Below are positions 15,547-24,047 of a stretch of DNA of 58,257 bases, in pieces. Position 1 is the first letter of the stretch. The number at the start of each line of letters is the position of its first letter. The notes under the pieces were generated by a model, which saw nothing but the letters and a program-made list of their open reading frames with translations, had not been told where the DNA came from and made no database searches. The DNA is from DAOOPX01 sp964653045 (GTDB taxonomy: Bacteria > Patescibacteriota > Microgenomatia > UBA1400 > PJMF01): positions 1 through 58,257 of the forward strand of contig CAZZBW010000004.1 in the NCBI GenBank assembly GCA_964653045.1. Reading direction: 5' to 3'. Position numbers and translations under genes: made by a program.

Positions 15547-16739
15547 GATTTTTCGCCGATGGTTTGATAGATCTTATCTAATTTCCGAGAAATTAGTGAC
15601 CAGTCGTAATGATTGGTGACAAAGCGTAACCCAGCTTGGGCCAATTGCTCGCGCCTTCGATCATCATTAAGTAATTCCAGAGCGTGTTCGGCAATTTCTG
15701 GTGCGGTATCGGCAATAAGTGCCTGTTTGTTGGGAGTAAGTCCTAAACCTTCGACAGCAGTTTTAGTGGCGACGATGGCAGTTTGTGAAGCCATGGCTTC
15801 CAAAATTTTGTAGCGGGTGCCTTTGCCATCAAAGACTGGAGCAATCAAAATATGAGCATGAGCAAAAGCATCACGGATATCCGGAATGCCACCCTGAACA
15901 GAAATATTTGGATACTTATTAATGTAGCCGAGGACTTCAGTTGTTGGGGCATTGCCGACAATCATCAACTTGGCTTTGGGTAATTTTTGATAAATCAGAG
16001 GCCAAACTCGGTTAACTAAAAACCGGACTGCCTCTTGATTGGGTAACCAGTTGAATGTTCCAACGAACAAGACAGTTGGAGAGTTGGGTAACTGCTTAGC
16101 TTTTTGAGCAAACCAATCGATGTCGACACCGTTAGCTACTACATCGATTTTGTTTGGTTGAGACACATGTTGAGTAATAAACTTTTTATCTTCGTTACTC
16201 ATCACAATCAGGCGATCGGCAATTTGCCAGTAATGTTTTTCCCAACGACGAATTTTATTGATATCTAAGTTTAGGACTCCCCTCACCAGCCAGCTGGCTT
16301 TTTTGGCGTAGCTTTCATATCCAGAGTACTCGATTGTTTGTTCCACCAGAATGGTTGGCACATTTGTTTTAGGTAAGTGCGGCATCATGTAAAAAGTCTC
16401 GGCATGAATTAAGTCGTATTGAGTATTCATTAACTCAGCTTTGACGGCATCGGTGACTTCAGCGACGCGATTGCGGACAACTAGAAATGGGTACTGGGAG
16501 ATGGCGGTGTGAAAAATATTCTTGAGGGTGAAGGGTTTTTCGGAGCGCCGAAAAACCTGAACTTTTTTGCAATATGGAGCAATCTGTTTGATTAACTGCT
16601 TTTCTGATTCATGTTTGATCAGCGAAAACAACGTAATCTCATGTTTAGGTGCGAGCTGTTTGAGGAGATTGTAAGTCCGAATCTGACCGCCAGAAAGCAG
16701 CGGATAAGGGAGATAGGGAGTAAGCATTAAAACTTTCAT
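15543..16739 (-). CDS. Glycosyltransferase family 4
   Basis: GT-B enzyme of 398 residues with MLTPYLPYPLLSGGQIRTYNLLKQL at the N-terminus, which is the usual donor-independent GT4 opening. The C-terminal half has PTVLFVGTFNWLPNQEAVRFL, KLMIVGNAP, and APVFDGKGTRYKILEAMASQTAIVATKTAVEGL, the KxxEAMA nucleotide-sugar binding motif. Its ATG overlaps the stop of the upstream GT-C gene by one base (TGATG), and its 3' end overlaps the GT2 start by 4 nt. This tight packing indicates a single operon. A 10-bp inverted repeat lies at 16534-16557. Confidence 0.9.
   Translation of the reverse strand: MKVLMLTPYLPYPLLSGGQIRTYNLLKQLAPKHEITLFSLIKHESEKQLIKQIAPYCKKVQVFRRSEKPFTLKNIFHTAISQYPFLVVRNRVAEVTDAVKAELMNTQYDLIHAETFYMMPHLPKTNVPTILVEQTIEYSGYESYAKKASWLVRGVLNLDINKIRRWEKHYWQIADRLIVMSNEDKKFITQHVSQPNKIDVVANGVDIDWFAQKAKQLPNSPTVLFVGTFNWLPNQEAVRFLVNRVWPLIYQKLPKAKLMIVGNAPTTEVLGYINKYPNISVQGGIPDIRDAFAHAHILIAPVFDGKGTRYKILEAMASQTAIVATKTAVEGLGLTPNKQALIADTAPEIAEHALELLNDDRRREQLAQAGLRFVTNHYDWSLISRKLDKIYQTIGEKS
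16534..16557. repeat. Intragenic inverted repeat in GT4 gene (10-bp arms, 4-nt loop)
   Basis: Arms GGTTTTTCGG and CCGAAAAACC around AGCG. Confidence 0.88.
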
Positions 16740-18175
16740 CAGCTTTTCTGTTTTGTTAAATCGAGAATTAAATACTCGTCTGTTTCTTTAATAATTGTGT
16801 ATTTTTCTTTAAGCTCGTTGGCTTCATCGTCTTTGGAAGTAGTCACATAGTGGGTGGCGCCGGCAGTAATTTTTTTATCAATGTCAAAACCAAGTGGCCA
16901 GCCTCGCCGATTGGTTTGATAAAGGAACATCGTGTCTCCCATGGCAGGGGCGATGACTATTGCATCAGCGGGGAGAAGCTCATCAACAACTTTGCCTGCA
17001 CGCTGGTACTCCCAGTGATTAATATTGTAAAACCCCCGAATTTGAGTCCAGGAAACACTGACCCCAACTAAGTATAAAATTATTACCAACACCCAAGAAA
17101 CAAAAGGGATGAGGCGCCTTGAGAAAATCCGAGCAATGATAGTCATGCCCCGACCAAGACTGAGAGCCAAGATTGGTAACATCAGATTTTGATAGTAATC
17201 ATGTTGAACATTGCCGGTGGCAAACACAATCATAAACGCCACTATCCCGCCCCACCAACAGCTGTAGACAAGTAGCTCTTTGTTTTTAGGATAAATTATA
17301 CTTAAGGGTATGAAAATTATACTGGTATAGCCTAAAAACAATTTTGTCACTCGCTCCCAAATCAGCCAGCGAAACCAAGCTGGGCGTAAACGAATGCCGT
17401 TACTGTTATATAGCCAGTCTGACACTGGGATGCCAGTAGGAAAATTTTGTATCCACTCTCGCCATAGTAACAAGGGGACAATGGTGACTGAAAGGCAGAT
17501 AACAGCCAGCCAGTCCCAGAGCTTAAGTTTGTATCTCTCAGCAATAAGTAGTCCGATAAAGACAGGAGCCAGAAATACGGCGAAGGGTTTGAGCAAGAAG
17601 CTCAAACCCAGCAAGAAGAAAGTAAGGACATATGCCCACCAACGTTTAGAAATTAGCCAATATTGAAAACAAGCGACCGCACTAGTGCTTGCTGCCAGCA
17701 GGTAGGGCTCGGGCAAGATAGCTCGGGAATAATAAATGGCAAAAGGGAGAGTGGCGAAAACAGCAGCTGCTGCTACCCCAACAATTTTACCTGACCAGGT
17801 ATAGCCTAAGTAATAAATCGCAGCCAGGGTAAATAACGAAGCTAAAGCACTACTCAGTCGGCTGAAGGTGACTAAATCAAGATTGGGAAAAGTCCTGATT
17901 ATAACTGCCAGCAGACCATTAATAATCGGAAACTCCACCATCCGATACCCTTCGGGATTGTCATGACCGCTTTGGATGTTTGACAGATCGTGATATTTGG
18001 GTCGGAGCAGATCAATGCCGTTTTTGACATATTCCCTGGTGACTGAAGCAGTATCTGCTTGTCTGAAACTATGCCAATCGAGAATGGGTGAATTAATTTT
18101 GTATAGGCGCAACAGTATTGCCAGGAGACCAATGACAACTAGAGGTATTAATTTAAGCAGCAGTTTGAAACTCAT
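16739..18175 (-). CDS. GT-C membrane glycosyltransferase (PMT/ArnT superfamily)
   Basis: Polytopic membrane protein of 478 residues expected to use a polyprenyl-linked sugar at the outer face. An N-terminal helix (LIPLVVIGLLAILLRLYKI) is followed by an extracytoplasmic loop with WHSFRQADTASVTREYVKNG; the acidic residue in RQAD is at the position of the GT39/GT83 catalytic Asp. About ten further hydrophobic segments follow, then a short soluble C-terminus with AIVIAPAMGDTMFLYQTNRRGWP. It overlaps the O-antigen ligase gene by 23 nt and the GT4 gene by 1 nt. The substrate is unknown. A 10-bp inverted repeat lies at 17585-17609. Confidence 0.85.
   Translation of the reverse strand: MSFKLLLKLIPLVVIGLLAILLRLYKINSPILDWHSFRQADTASVTREYVKNGIDLLRPKYHDLSNIQSGHDNPEGYRMVEFPIINGLLAVIIRTFPNLDLVTFSRLSSALASLFTLAAIYYLGYTWSGKIVGVAAAAVFATLPFAIYYSRAILPEPYLLAASTSAVACFQYWLISKRWWAYVLTFFLLGLSFLLKPFAVFLAPVFIGLLIAERYKLKLWDWLAVICLSVTIVPLLLWREWIQNFPTGIPVSDWLYNSNGIRLRPAWFRWLIWERVTKLFLGYTSIIFIPLSIIYPKNKELLVYSCWWGGIVAFMIVFATGNVQHDYYQNLMLPILALSLGRGMTIIARIFSRRLIPFVSWVLVIILYLVGVSVSWTQIRGFYNINHWEYQRAGKVVDELLPADAIVIAPAMGDTMFLYQTNRRGWPLGFDIDKKITAGATHYVTTSKDDEANELKEKYTIIKETDEYLILDLTKQKS
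17585..17609. repeat. Intragenic inverted repeat in GT-C gene (10-bp arms, 5-nt loop)
   Basis: Arms GGGTTTGAGC and GCTCAAACCC around AAGAA. Confidence 0.88.
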
Positions 18176-19847
18176 TGTGTTTTATAGCCATTATGATACC
18201 GGCCATCAGCCAATAGGTGTACGCGACTTTGGATGCTGCAAATACATCAATGTACAAAGCATTGATGAGAATACCGATGCTGCCGGCAGTAAATCCTAGG
18301 ACTAATGCCTGGGTAACTGGGTTTTTGAGTTTGAACAACATCCTTGCAGATGTGTAAAGGATATAAATGATTATTCCGTAGAAACTCAAAAACCCTAAGA
18401 TGCCAGTTTCACCCAGGGTTCTCAAGTAATTATTGTCGGTCCCGTCAGCAAAAGTAAACTCACTGACGTATTGTTTATTGAGTGTGGCATAGCCGGTACC
18501 GAGGAGAGGATTGTGTTGAAAAGATTGAATTGCCCAAGGCCAGAGTGATTCGAGGCGAATGCAGAGCGATAGCTCATATTTAAGAGCGCACTCGGAAAAA
18601 GTCCGAGGTTGGTGTAAAACTACAGACTTTTTGGTACCATCTGGCAAGGTGACTTCGGTCAAAACAGGTTCAGGTATGTCTTCGTAAACATCACGGGGGC
18701 GTTCAGGATTGATGTTAGCTTCGGATCCTGGTTTAACTGTTGTCGGTGGTTGATCGCTTGGTGCTGATACTTGTGCTAAGAGATTGTCATTTTCTGTGGG
18801 TGCCGGCTGAGATGATGTCGGCACCCCAGCTTGTTTTGGTAACCAAGCGTACAGTTCGTCAGAAGTGGGAATGGGCAAGTCATCGAGAGTTTTATCCAAA
18901 ATTTCAGAGAGATTGACCGGCTGGTCGCTGGTACTCAGGACATTACTCAAGCGGTCAAGCATACCTTGACCAAAATAATAGAGCAAGAAAAATAACATTA
19001 AACCGTAGCTTAATGAGTGAGAAAGCCAACTTAAAAGTCTATCTTTCCAGGTTTTTTTAAACCAACCAACCAACAAAATGACTACGGCGCAAGCCACGAT
19101 GTAAGCAAAAAAAGGAATACGGGAGGCTGACATCACCATTAGCCAACTGCCGCAAAAAAAGAGGACTATTGCTGCCCACTTGTAATACCTTTTTAAGGTT
19201 AAACCAATGCTGAAGATTAAAGGCAAAATGATGACTAAGTACGCCGCCAGGTCGTAATGACCGGCAAAGGTTGATTGGATCCGAGCGTTTTCGGTTAAAT
19301 AGAGCTTAATACCTTTACTAAACTCGCGATTCATGGTGGACCAAACCGGCCAATAATAAAACTTTTGCATATAGCCGTAAATAAAGATCGTGGCTAAAGT
19401 GCTAAGAATAATAAGTAGGAGTTTCAATAAGTCACGACGATTTTTGATCGCGGCAAAAGTAACCAGAAAGACCGAGAAATACTCAAGATAGCGAAAATAA
19501 TGAAGCATGGTTTTGCCTAGATGTAAAAGCTCTAGGGGTACAGTTTTTGTGATAAAAACGGCGCTCACTACCGAGAGTAAACCTACCAGAGCATAAAGGG
19601 CAAATAACTTAATAATCACAGGTTCAAACCGGGCTTTTTTTCGCAGAATTTGCACCAAGGTAATGGGAACAGCAATAGCGATTAATAAATCTTCAAGTCT
19701 GACTCTGACAATGTACTCCTCTATGGGGCTCCAAAGCGGAATTTTGGGATAGAGTGGGATAAAAACAAGAAGTAATCCTGCCAGAAAAAGCAAGATATGT
19801 TTGTCAAAGAACTGAAGTAGCTGATTGGTTTTCTTCGCTTTCGGCAT
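18153..19847 (-). CDS. O-antigen ligase/polymerase (Wzy_C) family membrane protein
   Basis: A 564-residue polytopic protein with about ten hydrophobic segments. The family region is seen in the extracytoplasmic loop and after it: WAIQSFQHNPLLGTGYATL, NNYLRTLGETGILGFLSFYG, then two or three C-terminal helices. This matches WaaL/Wzy-type proteins that transfer or polymerise lipid-linked glycans. Unusually, the large loop (about residues 300-400) is rich in Pro, Thr, Ser and Asp, like a flexible linker. It is the second gene of the minus-strand glycan operon, 10 nt after a GT2 gene. Whether it acts as ligase or polymerase cannot be told from sequence. Confidence 0.85.
   Translation of the reverse strand: MPKAKKTNQLLQFFDKHILLFLAGLLLVFIPLYPKIPLWSPIEEYIVRVRLEDLLIAIAVPITLVQILRKKARFEPVIIKLFALYALVGLLSVVSAVFITKTVPLELLHLGKTMLHYFRYLEYFSVFLVTFAAIKNRRDLLKLLLIILSTLATIFIYGYMQKFYYWPVWSTMNREFSKGIKLYLTENARIQSTFAGHYDLAAYLVIILPLIFSIGLTLKRYYKWAAIVLFFCGSWLMVMSASRIPFFAYIVACAVVILLVGWFKKTWKDRLLSWLSHSLSYGLMLFFLLYYFGQGMLDRLSNVLSTSDQPVNLSEILDKTLDDLPIPTSDELYAWLPKQAGVPTSSQPAPTENDNLLAQVSAPSDQPPTTVKPGSEANINPERPRDVYEDIPEPVLTEVTLPDGTKKSVVLHQPRTFSECALKYELSLCIRLESLWPWAIQSFQHNPLLGTGYATLNKQYVSEFTFADGTDNNYLRTLGETGILGFLSFYGIIIYILYTSARMLFKLKNPVTQALVLGFTAGSIGILINALYIDVFAASKVAYTYWLMAGIIMAIKHNEFQTAA
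18245..18267. repeat. Inverted repeat in O-antigen ligase gene (8-bp arms)
   Basis: Arms CATCAATG and CATTGATG with a 7-nt loop. A second, imperfect one lies at 18798-18826 (8 paired bases, GGGTGCCG with CGGCACCC). Confidence 0.6.
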
Positions 19848-19857
19848 CAGGAATTCA

Positions 19858-20844
19858 TTATATCGTAATTAAAGTATCAAGTAAGCGGCGGTAGGTTTTG
19901 GCTTGGATAGGCCGATCAAGAATGGTAAACAGCTGTAATCTTAGCCAGCAGCCAACCACAACCATAGGATAAACGCTTCGCCAAAATCCTTCAGAATAAT
20001 GCTTAGTCAAAATGTACTTCAAGGATTTAACTTCGCCAAGTTTGGCTTCGATTTGGCTGGAGCTGGCTGAGCCGAGGTGAATGATCTCGGCTTGGGTGGC
20101 GATCGCGGTTCGCCACCCAAGCCGGGCAGCTCGCATGCATAGGTCCAAGTCTTCACCGTACATAAAGATCATTTCATCAAACCCACCTAGCTGTTGAAAC
20201 AACTCACGTTCAATTACCATCGCAGTGCCCCCGATCCAACCTCTGAGGACTAAGCCATCGTTTTTGTCGGAATTAATGTTTTTGGGCAGTTTTTTCTGCA
20301 GAGACGGAAAAAACTGCCCTACTAGAGGTAGGTCATCTAGCCCCAACCATTGGCAGGTAATACTTAACATACTGGGTAGATCGCCACCCTGATGTTGTTG
20401 TGTCCCATCGGGATTGAGTAATCGGGCGGCAGCCAAACCGAGTTTGTTAATCTGTGCAGTTTGAGTTTGAAAGGTTGAGAGCAATTGGTCGAGGCTACCT
20501 GATTTGACGATGGTGTCGGAGTTAAGAAACAGCAGGTACTTACCTTGAGCATTTTTGGCTGCATAATTATTTGCCTTACTAAAGCCCATGTTGAAGTTGG
20601 ATTTAAATAAAGCAAATTTTTGCCCCAAATTGGTTTTGTGAATGAGATTTTCAATTGTCACAGCCGATTGGTCGCGGGAAGCGTTGTCAACCACAAGAAT
20701 CTCAGTTTTATCCTTCAAACTTGGTGAGAAACTTATCTCGCTGATTAATGAGTTGAGGCAGTCGAGGGTAATTTGAGCGGTGTTGTAGGAAATAATGATG
20801 ACAGAAAGAGTAATGTCAGGAATACTCTGCTGGTTTGAGTTCAT
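19858..20844 (-). CDS. Glycosyltransferase family 2 (rhamnosyltransferase-like)
   Basis: GT-A enzyme of 328 residues. Motifs: LSVIIISYNTAQITLDCLNSL, EILVVDNASRDQSA, FKSNFNMGFSKANNYAAKNA, LLFLNSDTIV (DxD site), RGWIGGTAMVIERELFQQLGG, FDEMIFMYGEDLDLCMRA (EDxDxC). It is the promoter-proximal gene of the minus-strand operon running to 10.0 kb; the region to its right (20845-20907) is divergent. Two strong inverted repeats (20088-20124 and 20284-20319) lie in the gene. Confidence 0.92.
   Translation of the reverse strand: MNSNQQSIPDITLSVIIISYNTAQITLDCLNSLISEISFSPSLKDKTEILVVDNASRDQSAVTIENLIHKTNLGQKFALFKSNFNMGFSKANNYAAKNAQGKYLLFLNSDTIVKSGSLDQLLSTFQTQTAQINKLGLAAARLLNPDGTQQHQGGDLPSMLSITCQWLGLDDLPLVGQFFPSLQKKLPKNINSDKNDGLVLRGWIGGTAMVIERELFQQLGGFDEMIFMYGEDLDLCMRAARLGWRTAIATQAEIIHLGSASSSQIEAKLGEVKSLKYILTKHYSEGFWRSVYPMVVVGCWLRLQLFTILDRPIQAKTYRRLLDTLITI
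20088..20124. repeat. Intragenic inverted repeat in GT2 gene (14-bp arms, 9-nt loop)
   Basis: Arm CGGCTTGGGTGGCG at 20088-20101, exact reverse complement at 20111-20124; just left of it a 7-bp inverted repeat (AGCCGAG/CTCGGCT) shares the CGGCT. Confidence 0.92.
20284..20319. repeat. Second intragenic inverted repeat in GT2 gene (13-bp arms, 10-nt loop)
   Basis: Arm GGGCAGTTTTTTC at 20284-20296 and exact reverse complement at 20307-20319. Confidence 0.92.
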
Positions 20845-20870
20845 TCACTCATTATAAACATAACTATCGA

Positions 20871-20899
20871 TTGATTAATATGGTGAGTTTTGATATAAG
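20871..20899 (+). promoter_or_regulatory. Candidate promoter of the small gene at 20908
   Basis: TTGATT (20871-20876), a 17-nt spacer, then TATAAG (20894-20899), 8 nt before the ATG at 20908. A start site 6-8 nt below the -10 would fall at or next to the initiation codon, giving a leaderless mRNA. Confidence 0.5.
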
Positions 20900-20907
20900 T
20901 CAAGAAT

Positions 20908-21240
20908 ATGAATGAACATCAACCAAATAGTCGAGAAAGAACTAAGCCCCCAAAAGTGACGCGTATTGATCAGAGAATAATGGGAATAATTGAGGGTATG
21001 CAAAGGGAAAAAGAAAAGAGGATTAGGAAGAATAATAAGGAACTCTTTCAGCGAAATTTTAAAGAAATGGGGCTGAAAGGAAGAGCTGTCGTCCGTGAAG
21101 ATGAGGATGCAAGAAAGCAAAGGTTTATTTATTCAGTTGGCGGTGTGGACCATGTATTATTTGTTGTAGATTTTGGGGTTAGGCTTGATTCTGCCGAAGT
21201 AAGAAGAAAGTTTGCTAACCTTCTCGTTCCACGATCATAG
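20908..21240 (+). CDS. Small basic protein of unknown function
   Basis: A 110-residue protein I do not recognise. The N-terminal 70 residues are highly charged and probably helical (RIDQRIMGIIEGMQREKEKR, then KNNKELFQRNFKEM); the C-terminal 45 residues look like a small alpha/beta unit (FIYSVGGVDHVLFVVDFGVR). It is the only plus-strand gene between two minus-strand operons, is preceded by a plausible promoter, and ends 19 nt before the acyltransferase stop (convergent). An opposite-strand open frame at 20875-21120 has low-complexity composition and is not favoured. Confidence 0.6.
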   Translation: MNEHQPNSRERTKPPKVTRIDQRIMGIIEGMQREKEKRIRKNNKELFQRNFKEMGLKGRAVVREDEDARKQRFIYSVGGVDHVLFVVDFGVRLDSAEVRRKFANLLVPRS

Positions 21241-21259
21241 ATTTTGCTTGAAAAGCTTC

Positions 21260-21838
21260 CTACTGAAACCAGCGGGCTCGACCGAGGCGGTAATTTAGTT
21301 CTCCCACCTTGCGCTCACCTATGGGTGTGGCGGGTACGCCAGCAACAATTTGCTTTGACGCTACGTTTTTGGTGACGACGGCGCCGGCGGCCACGACGGC
21401 GCCACGACCAATGGTCACGCCGGGAAGTATGATTACTCGTGGGCCAATAAACACATAATCTTCAATAGTTACAGCCTTTTCTTCAGCATGAAAATCATTC
21501 GAGTGGATATCATGTTGACTGGTCCAGATCATGACCTCAGATGCAATATCAACATGATTGCCAATTACTAAGCCGCCTTGTGAATTGGGTAGTTGTTTGC
21601 GGCCATCTAGAGTGGCGCGCTCGCCAATGATGGTGTCCGTGCCAATCTGAATGTGGCGCGGATCATAAATCCGCGCCATCATGTGAATTGTCGAGCCCGC
21701 ACCAATGGTCATTCCAAATAGGCGATAAAATAACCGTCGCGCGTGGTGAAACGGACAGTACCCCACCCCCCACCAGAGAAAACCAGTAATAAATTCCAAG
21801 TATATTGCACTCAGGCGACGAACGACTTTTTTTAACAT
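21260..21838 (-). CDS. Acyltransferase with left-handed beta-helix (hexapeptide repeats)
   Basis: A 192-residue LbH-fold acyltransferase of the WcaF/maltose O-acetyltransferase group. Repeats with the [LIV]-G-x4 pattern run through IGAGSTIHMMARIYDPRHIQIGTDTIIGERATLDG, HVDIASEVMIWTSQHDIHS (catalytic His region) and YVFIGPRVIILPGVTIGRGAVVAAGAVVTKNV. The C-terminal VAGVPATPIGER is diagnostic. It probably acetylates a surface sugar. It lies 24 nt after ruvB on the same strand. A 10-bp inverted repeat (21654-21678) lies in the repeat-coding part. Confidence 0.9.
   Translation of the reverse strand: MLKKVVRRLSAIYLEFITGFLWWGVGYCPFHHARRLFYRLFGMTIGAGSTIHMMARIYDPRHIQIGTDTIIGERATLDGRKQLPNSQGGLVIGNHVDIASEVMIWTSQHDIHSNDFHAEEKAVTIEDYVFIGPRVIILPGVTIGRGAVVAAGAVVTKNVASKQIVAGVPATPIGERKVGELNYRLGRARWFQ
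21654..21678. repeat. Intragenic inverted repeat in acyltransferase gene (10-bp arms, 5-nt loop)
   Basis: Arms TGGCGCGGAT and ATCCGCGCCA around CATAA. Confidence 0.88.
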
Positions 21839-21862
21839 AAATTTAATTTTAGCAGAGTTTGA

Positions 21863-22858
21863 TTAAAACCCGAGGTGTTTTTTGGCAATTTCTGTTACTA
21901 CCCGACCCTTGGGGGTGCGTTTGAGGAAACCAATTTGGAGTAGGTATGGCTCGATCACTTCTTCGATAGTGCCAGTGTCTTCGTTGAGAGTGGCGGCTAG
22001 GGTGGTTAGACCAACTGGGCCGCCACCATGATTTTTGATTAACTGCTCCAGGAGCATTTGGTCGTGTTGATCGAGGCCGAGCGAGTCGATCTGATACATA
22101 TCAAGTGCTTTGATGACAGTCGCAGCTGTGATTGCCTGAATGTGCTCAACCTGGGCGTAGTCGCGAATGCGTTTGAGCAGTTTGAGGGCAATGCGTGGTG
22201 TACCGCGGGCGCGTTGGCCGATGGCCAGCGCGCCAGGATTATCTAACTTGACACTCAGTTTGCGAGAGGCTTCGTCAATAATCGTCAGTAACTCCTCTGG
22301 TCGATAGTAATTCAAGCGATGGACGATGCCGAACCGGTCGCGAAACGGTCCGGCGAGCAAACCAAAGCGAGTGGTGGCTCCGACTAAGGTGAACTTGGGT
22401 AGATCAAGACGTAAAGTTCTGGCCGATGGACCTTTGCCAATCACAATATCTAGGGCAAAGTCTTCCATAGCGGGGTAAAGCGTTTCTTCAACAGGCTTAG
22501 GTAACCGATGAATTTCGTCAATAAACAGCACGTCACCCGGCTCCAGGCTCGTTAGGATCGCGGCAAGATCGCCAGTTTTACTGATGGCCGTCCCAGAAGT
22601 AACACGAATATTGACGCCCAACTCCTTGGCAATTAAGTGTGACAGCGTGGTTTTACCTAAGCCAGGAGGTCCATAAAGCAAGACGTGATCAAGAGCCTCG
22701 TGGCGTTCTTTGGTAGCTTGAATGGCAATCAGGAGCGCCTTTTTTAAGTTTTCTTGACCGCGAAACTGTTCCCAGCTCTGGGCACGCAGCGACGAAAACA
22801 ACATTTCTTCTTCGGGAGTTGAAACTTGGTTAAGCTCGTCGCTTATTTTCTTGGGCAT
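21863..22858 (-). CDS. ruvB: Holliday junction branch migration ATPase RuvB
   Basis: Hexameric AAA+ motor of the RuvABC resolvasome. The N-terminal LRAQSWEQFRGQENLKKAL, Walker A GPPGLGKTTLSHL, Walker B VLFIDEIHRLPK, sensor I GATTRFGLLAGPFRDRFG and a C-terminal winged helix ending TPKGRVVTEIAKKHLGF are all present. The length of 331 is standard. It is separated from ruvA-ruvC by an unrelated plus-strand gene. A 12-bp inverted repeat with one mismatch occurs at 22208-22234 and an imperfect one near 22330. Confidence 0.97.
   Translation of the reverse strand: MPKKISDELNQVSTPEEEMLFSSLRAQSWEQFRGQENLKKALLIAIQATKERHEALDHVLLYGPPGLGKTTLSHLIAKELGVNIRVTSGTAISKTGDLAAILTSLEPGDVLFIDEIHRLPKPVEETLYPAMEDFALDIVIGKGPSARTLRLDLPKFTLVGATTRFGLLAGPFRDRFGIVHRLNYYRPEELLTIIDEASRKLSVKLDNPGALAIGQRARGTPRIALKLLKRIRDYAQVEHIQAITAATVIKALDMYQIDSLGLDQHDQMLLEQLIKNHGGGPVGLTTLAATLNEDTGTIEEVIEPYLLQIGFLKRTPKGRVVTEIAKKHLGF
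22208..22234. repeat. Near-perfect inverted repeat in ruvB (12-bp arms, one mismatch)
   Basis: Arm GGCGCGTTGGCC at 22208-22219, loop GAT, GGCCAGCGCGCC at 22223-22234; a single T/C difference separates it from perfect. It could be an intermediate of the same process. Confidence 0.75.
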
Positions 22859-22981
22859 AATTACATCTGATGGAATACAGCAGATATGATAACACCTAAT
22901 TGAATTTTACAAATAGTTTACTAGTTTTGATCTATTCAAAAAAATATAAACAAACATTAACAACTCAATAAATATCATAAA

Positions 22982-23010
22982 TTGACAAAATAAAAGTTAT
23001 AGGGTAATAT
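22982..23010 (+). promoter_or_regulatory. Candidate sigma-70-type promoter upstream of the orphan gene at 23 kb
   Basis: A perfect TTGACA (22982-22987), a 17-nt spacer and TAATAT (23005-23010). It lies in an AT-rich stretch (22859-23048, about 190 bases) that contains no other recognisable gene. A start at about 23017 would give a short leader before either candidate ATG of the downstream gene. Confidence 0.6.
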
Positions 23011-23048
23011 TTGATTTGTTCCATAAGTGTAATTTTATGAAGGGATAT

Positions 23049-23984
23049 ATGGCTAGAGGAAATTCAGAACGAGAAAGAATTGCGCAAACGGGTGAAAATG
23101 CAATATTATTTGAAAAACGAAAGCCGGAATTAAACGCTTTAGTTAGAGAATATGTCTTCGATTTGCTTAGAAAATGGTTTGGAGATAGTTTTGATTATAG
23201 TGTGAGCGTTGAGATATCAGAGTTAAAAATGTTTATTGGTGTGACTGCCACTATTCCATCTCTTCCTGATGTAACGGCATTCAAATTTGATGACGAATTC
23301 GCATTTGGTGATAATACTGACACTCTTTTTGAGTTGCTCCGAGATAATAACGATGAAGGATTAATTTATTTTCTTAATAGGATTGCTTTAGAGACATTGG
23401 GGAAAGGATATGGAAAATCTGGATTAGTTGGATGCGAGCCAGCCAAATCTGATACTCAAACACAAGGTGAAACACTCGGACTTGATTCATCTGAGCACCG
23501 GTCTTTAATAACTTCTAGAATGTGCCTTTCATTAGCAAAGGAATTAGAATCAAAGTGGAAGATTCCTACTCACGTTTTTAGGGCTAAAGTTCTAATCAAT
23601 GAAACTGGTTCGTTATCAATTGTTCTGGTATGGAGACAAAGCGGACAGAAAACAGGATTTGAGGTAACGGTGGAAGCTGCGGAGCTCAAGCTCGTTTATC
23701 AATCGGCTGATCAGCTTATTGAGCAAGTGACCACCAAGGTTCTTTTGGGAGGGTCTAATAATGATGTTGTTGAAAAAGAACCACTTTCTAGTGCTCCTGG
23801 CCTGATAGAGACAAACGTTAGGGACAATATTGTTTTGCAACTTATTCAATTAATATTGAGTGTACATAAAGTAAGACAATCGCGCCCAGCCCACCAAACT
23901 GACCTAAACACTGGATCCCAAGGTAGTAATGATGGACCAAAAGATTCAGTAATGCCAGAAAGTGATGCTGTGGTCAGTGAATAA
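23049..23984 (+). CDS. Protein of unknown function, orphan between ruvB and ruvA
   Basis: No family recognised. The frame could start at ATG 23037 or ATG 23049; I prefer 23049 because AAGGGA lies just upstream. An upstream TTG at 23016 would sit at the predicted transcription start. The product (about 311 residues) begins MARGNSERERIAQTGEN, then two related-looking halves: residues up to about 120 include LLRKWFGDSFDYSVSVEI, and a later part reads LAKELESKWKIPTHVFRAKV with LSIVLVWRQSGQ, suggesting an internal duplication of an alpha/beta unit. The tail is polar and disordered. Base composition is more AT-rich than its neighbours, and no long inverted repeat is present, hinting at recent arrival. 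Confidence 0.6.
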   Translation: MARGNSERERIAQTGENAILFEKRKPELNALVREYVFDLLRKWFGDSFDYSVSVEISELKMFIGVTATIPSLPDVTAFKFDDEFAFGDNTDTLFELLRDNNDEGLIYFLNRIALETLGKGYGKSGLVGCEPAKSDTQTQGETLGLDSSEHRSLITSRMCLSLAKELESKWKIPTHVFRAKVLINETGSLSIVLVWRQSGQKTGFEVTVEAAELKLVYQSADQLIEQVTTKVLLGGSNNDVVEKEPLSSAPGLIETNVRDNIVLQLIQLILSVHKVRQSRPAHQTDLNTGSQGSNDGPKDSVMPESDAVVSE

Positions 23985-24047
23985 GATTGAAATAACTGGC
24001 TTATTATTTCCTTTTGGCTCTGAGAATTAAGTTCAGCGCAATTGTTT

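Noticed and set aside
20875..21120. 81-codon minus-strand frame opposite the small 20908 gene
   Set aside because: Low-complexity Phe/Leu/Ser-rich product; the plus strand has a promoter and a more protein-like sequence.
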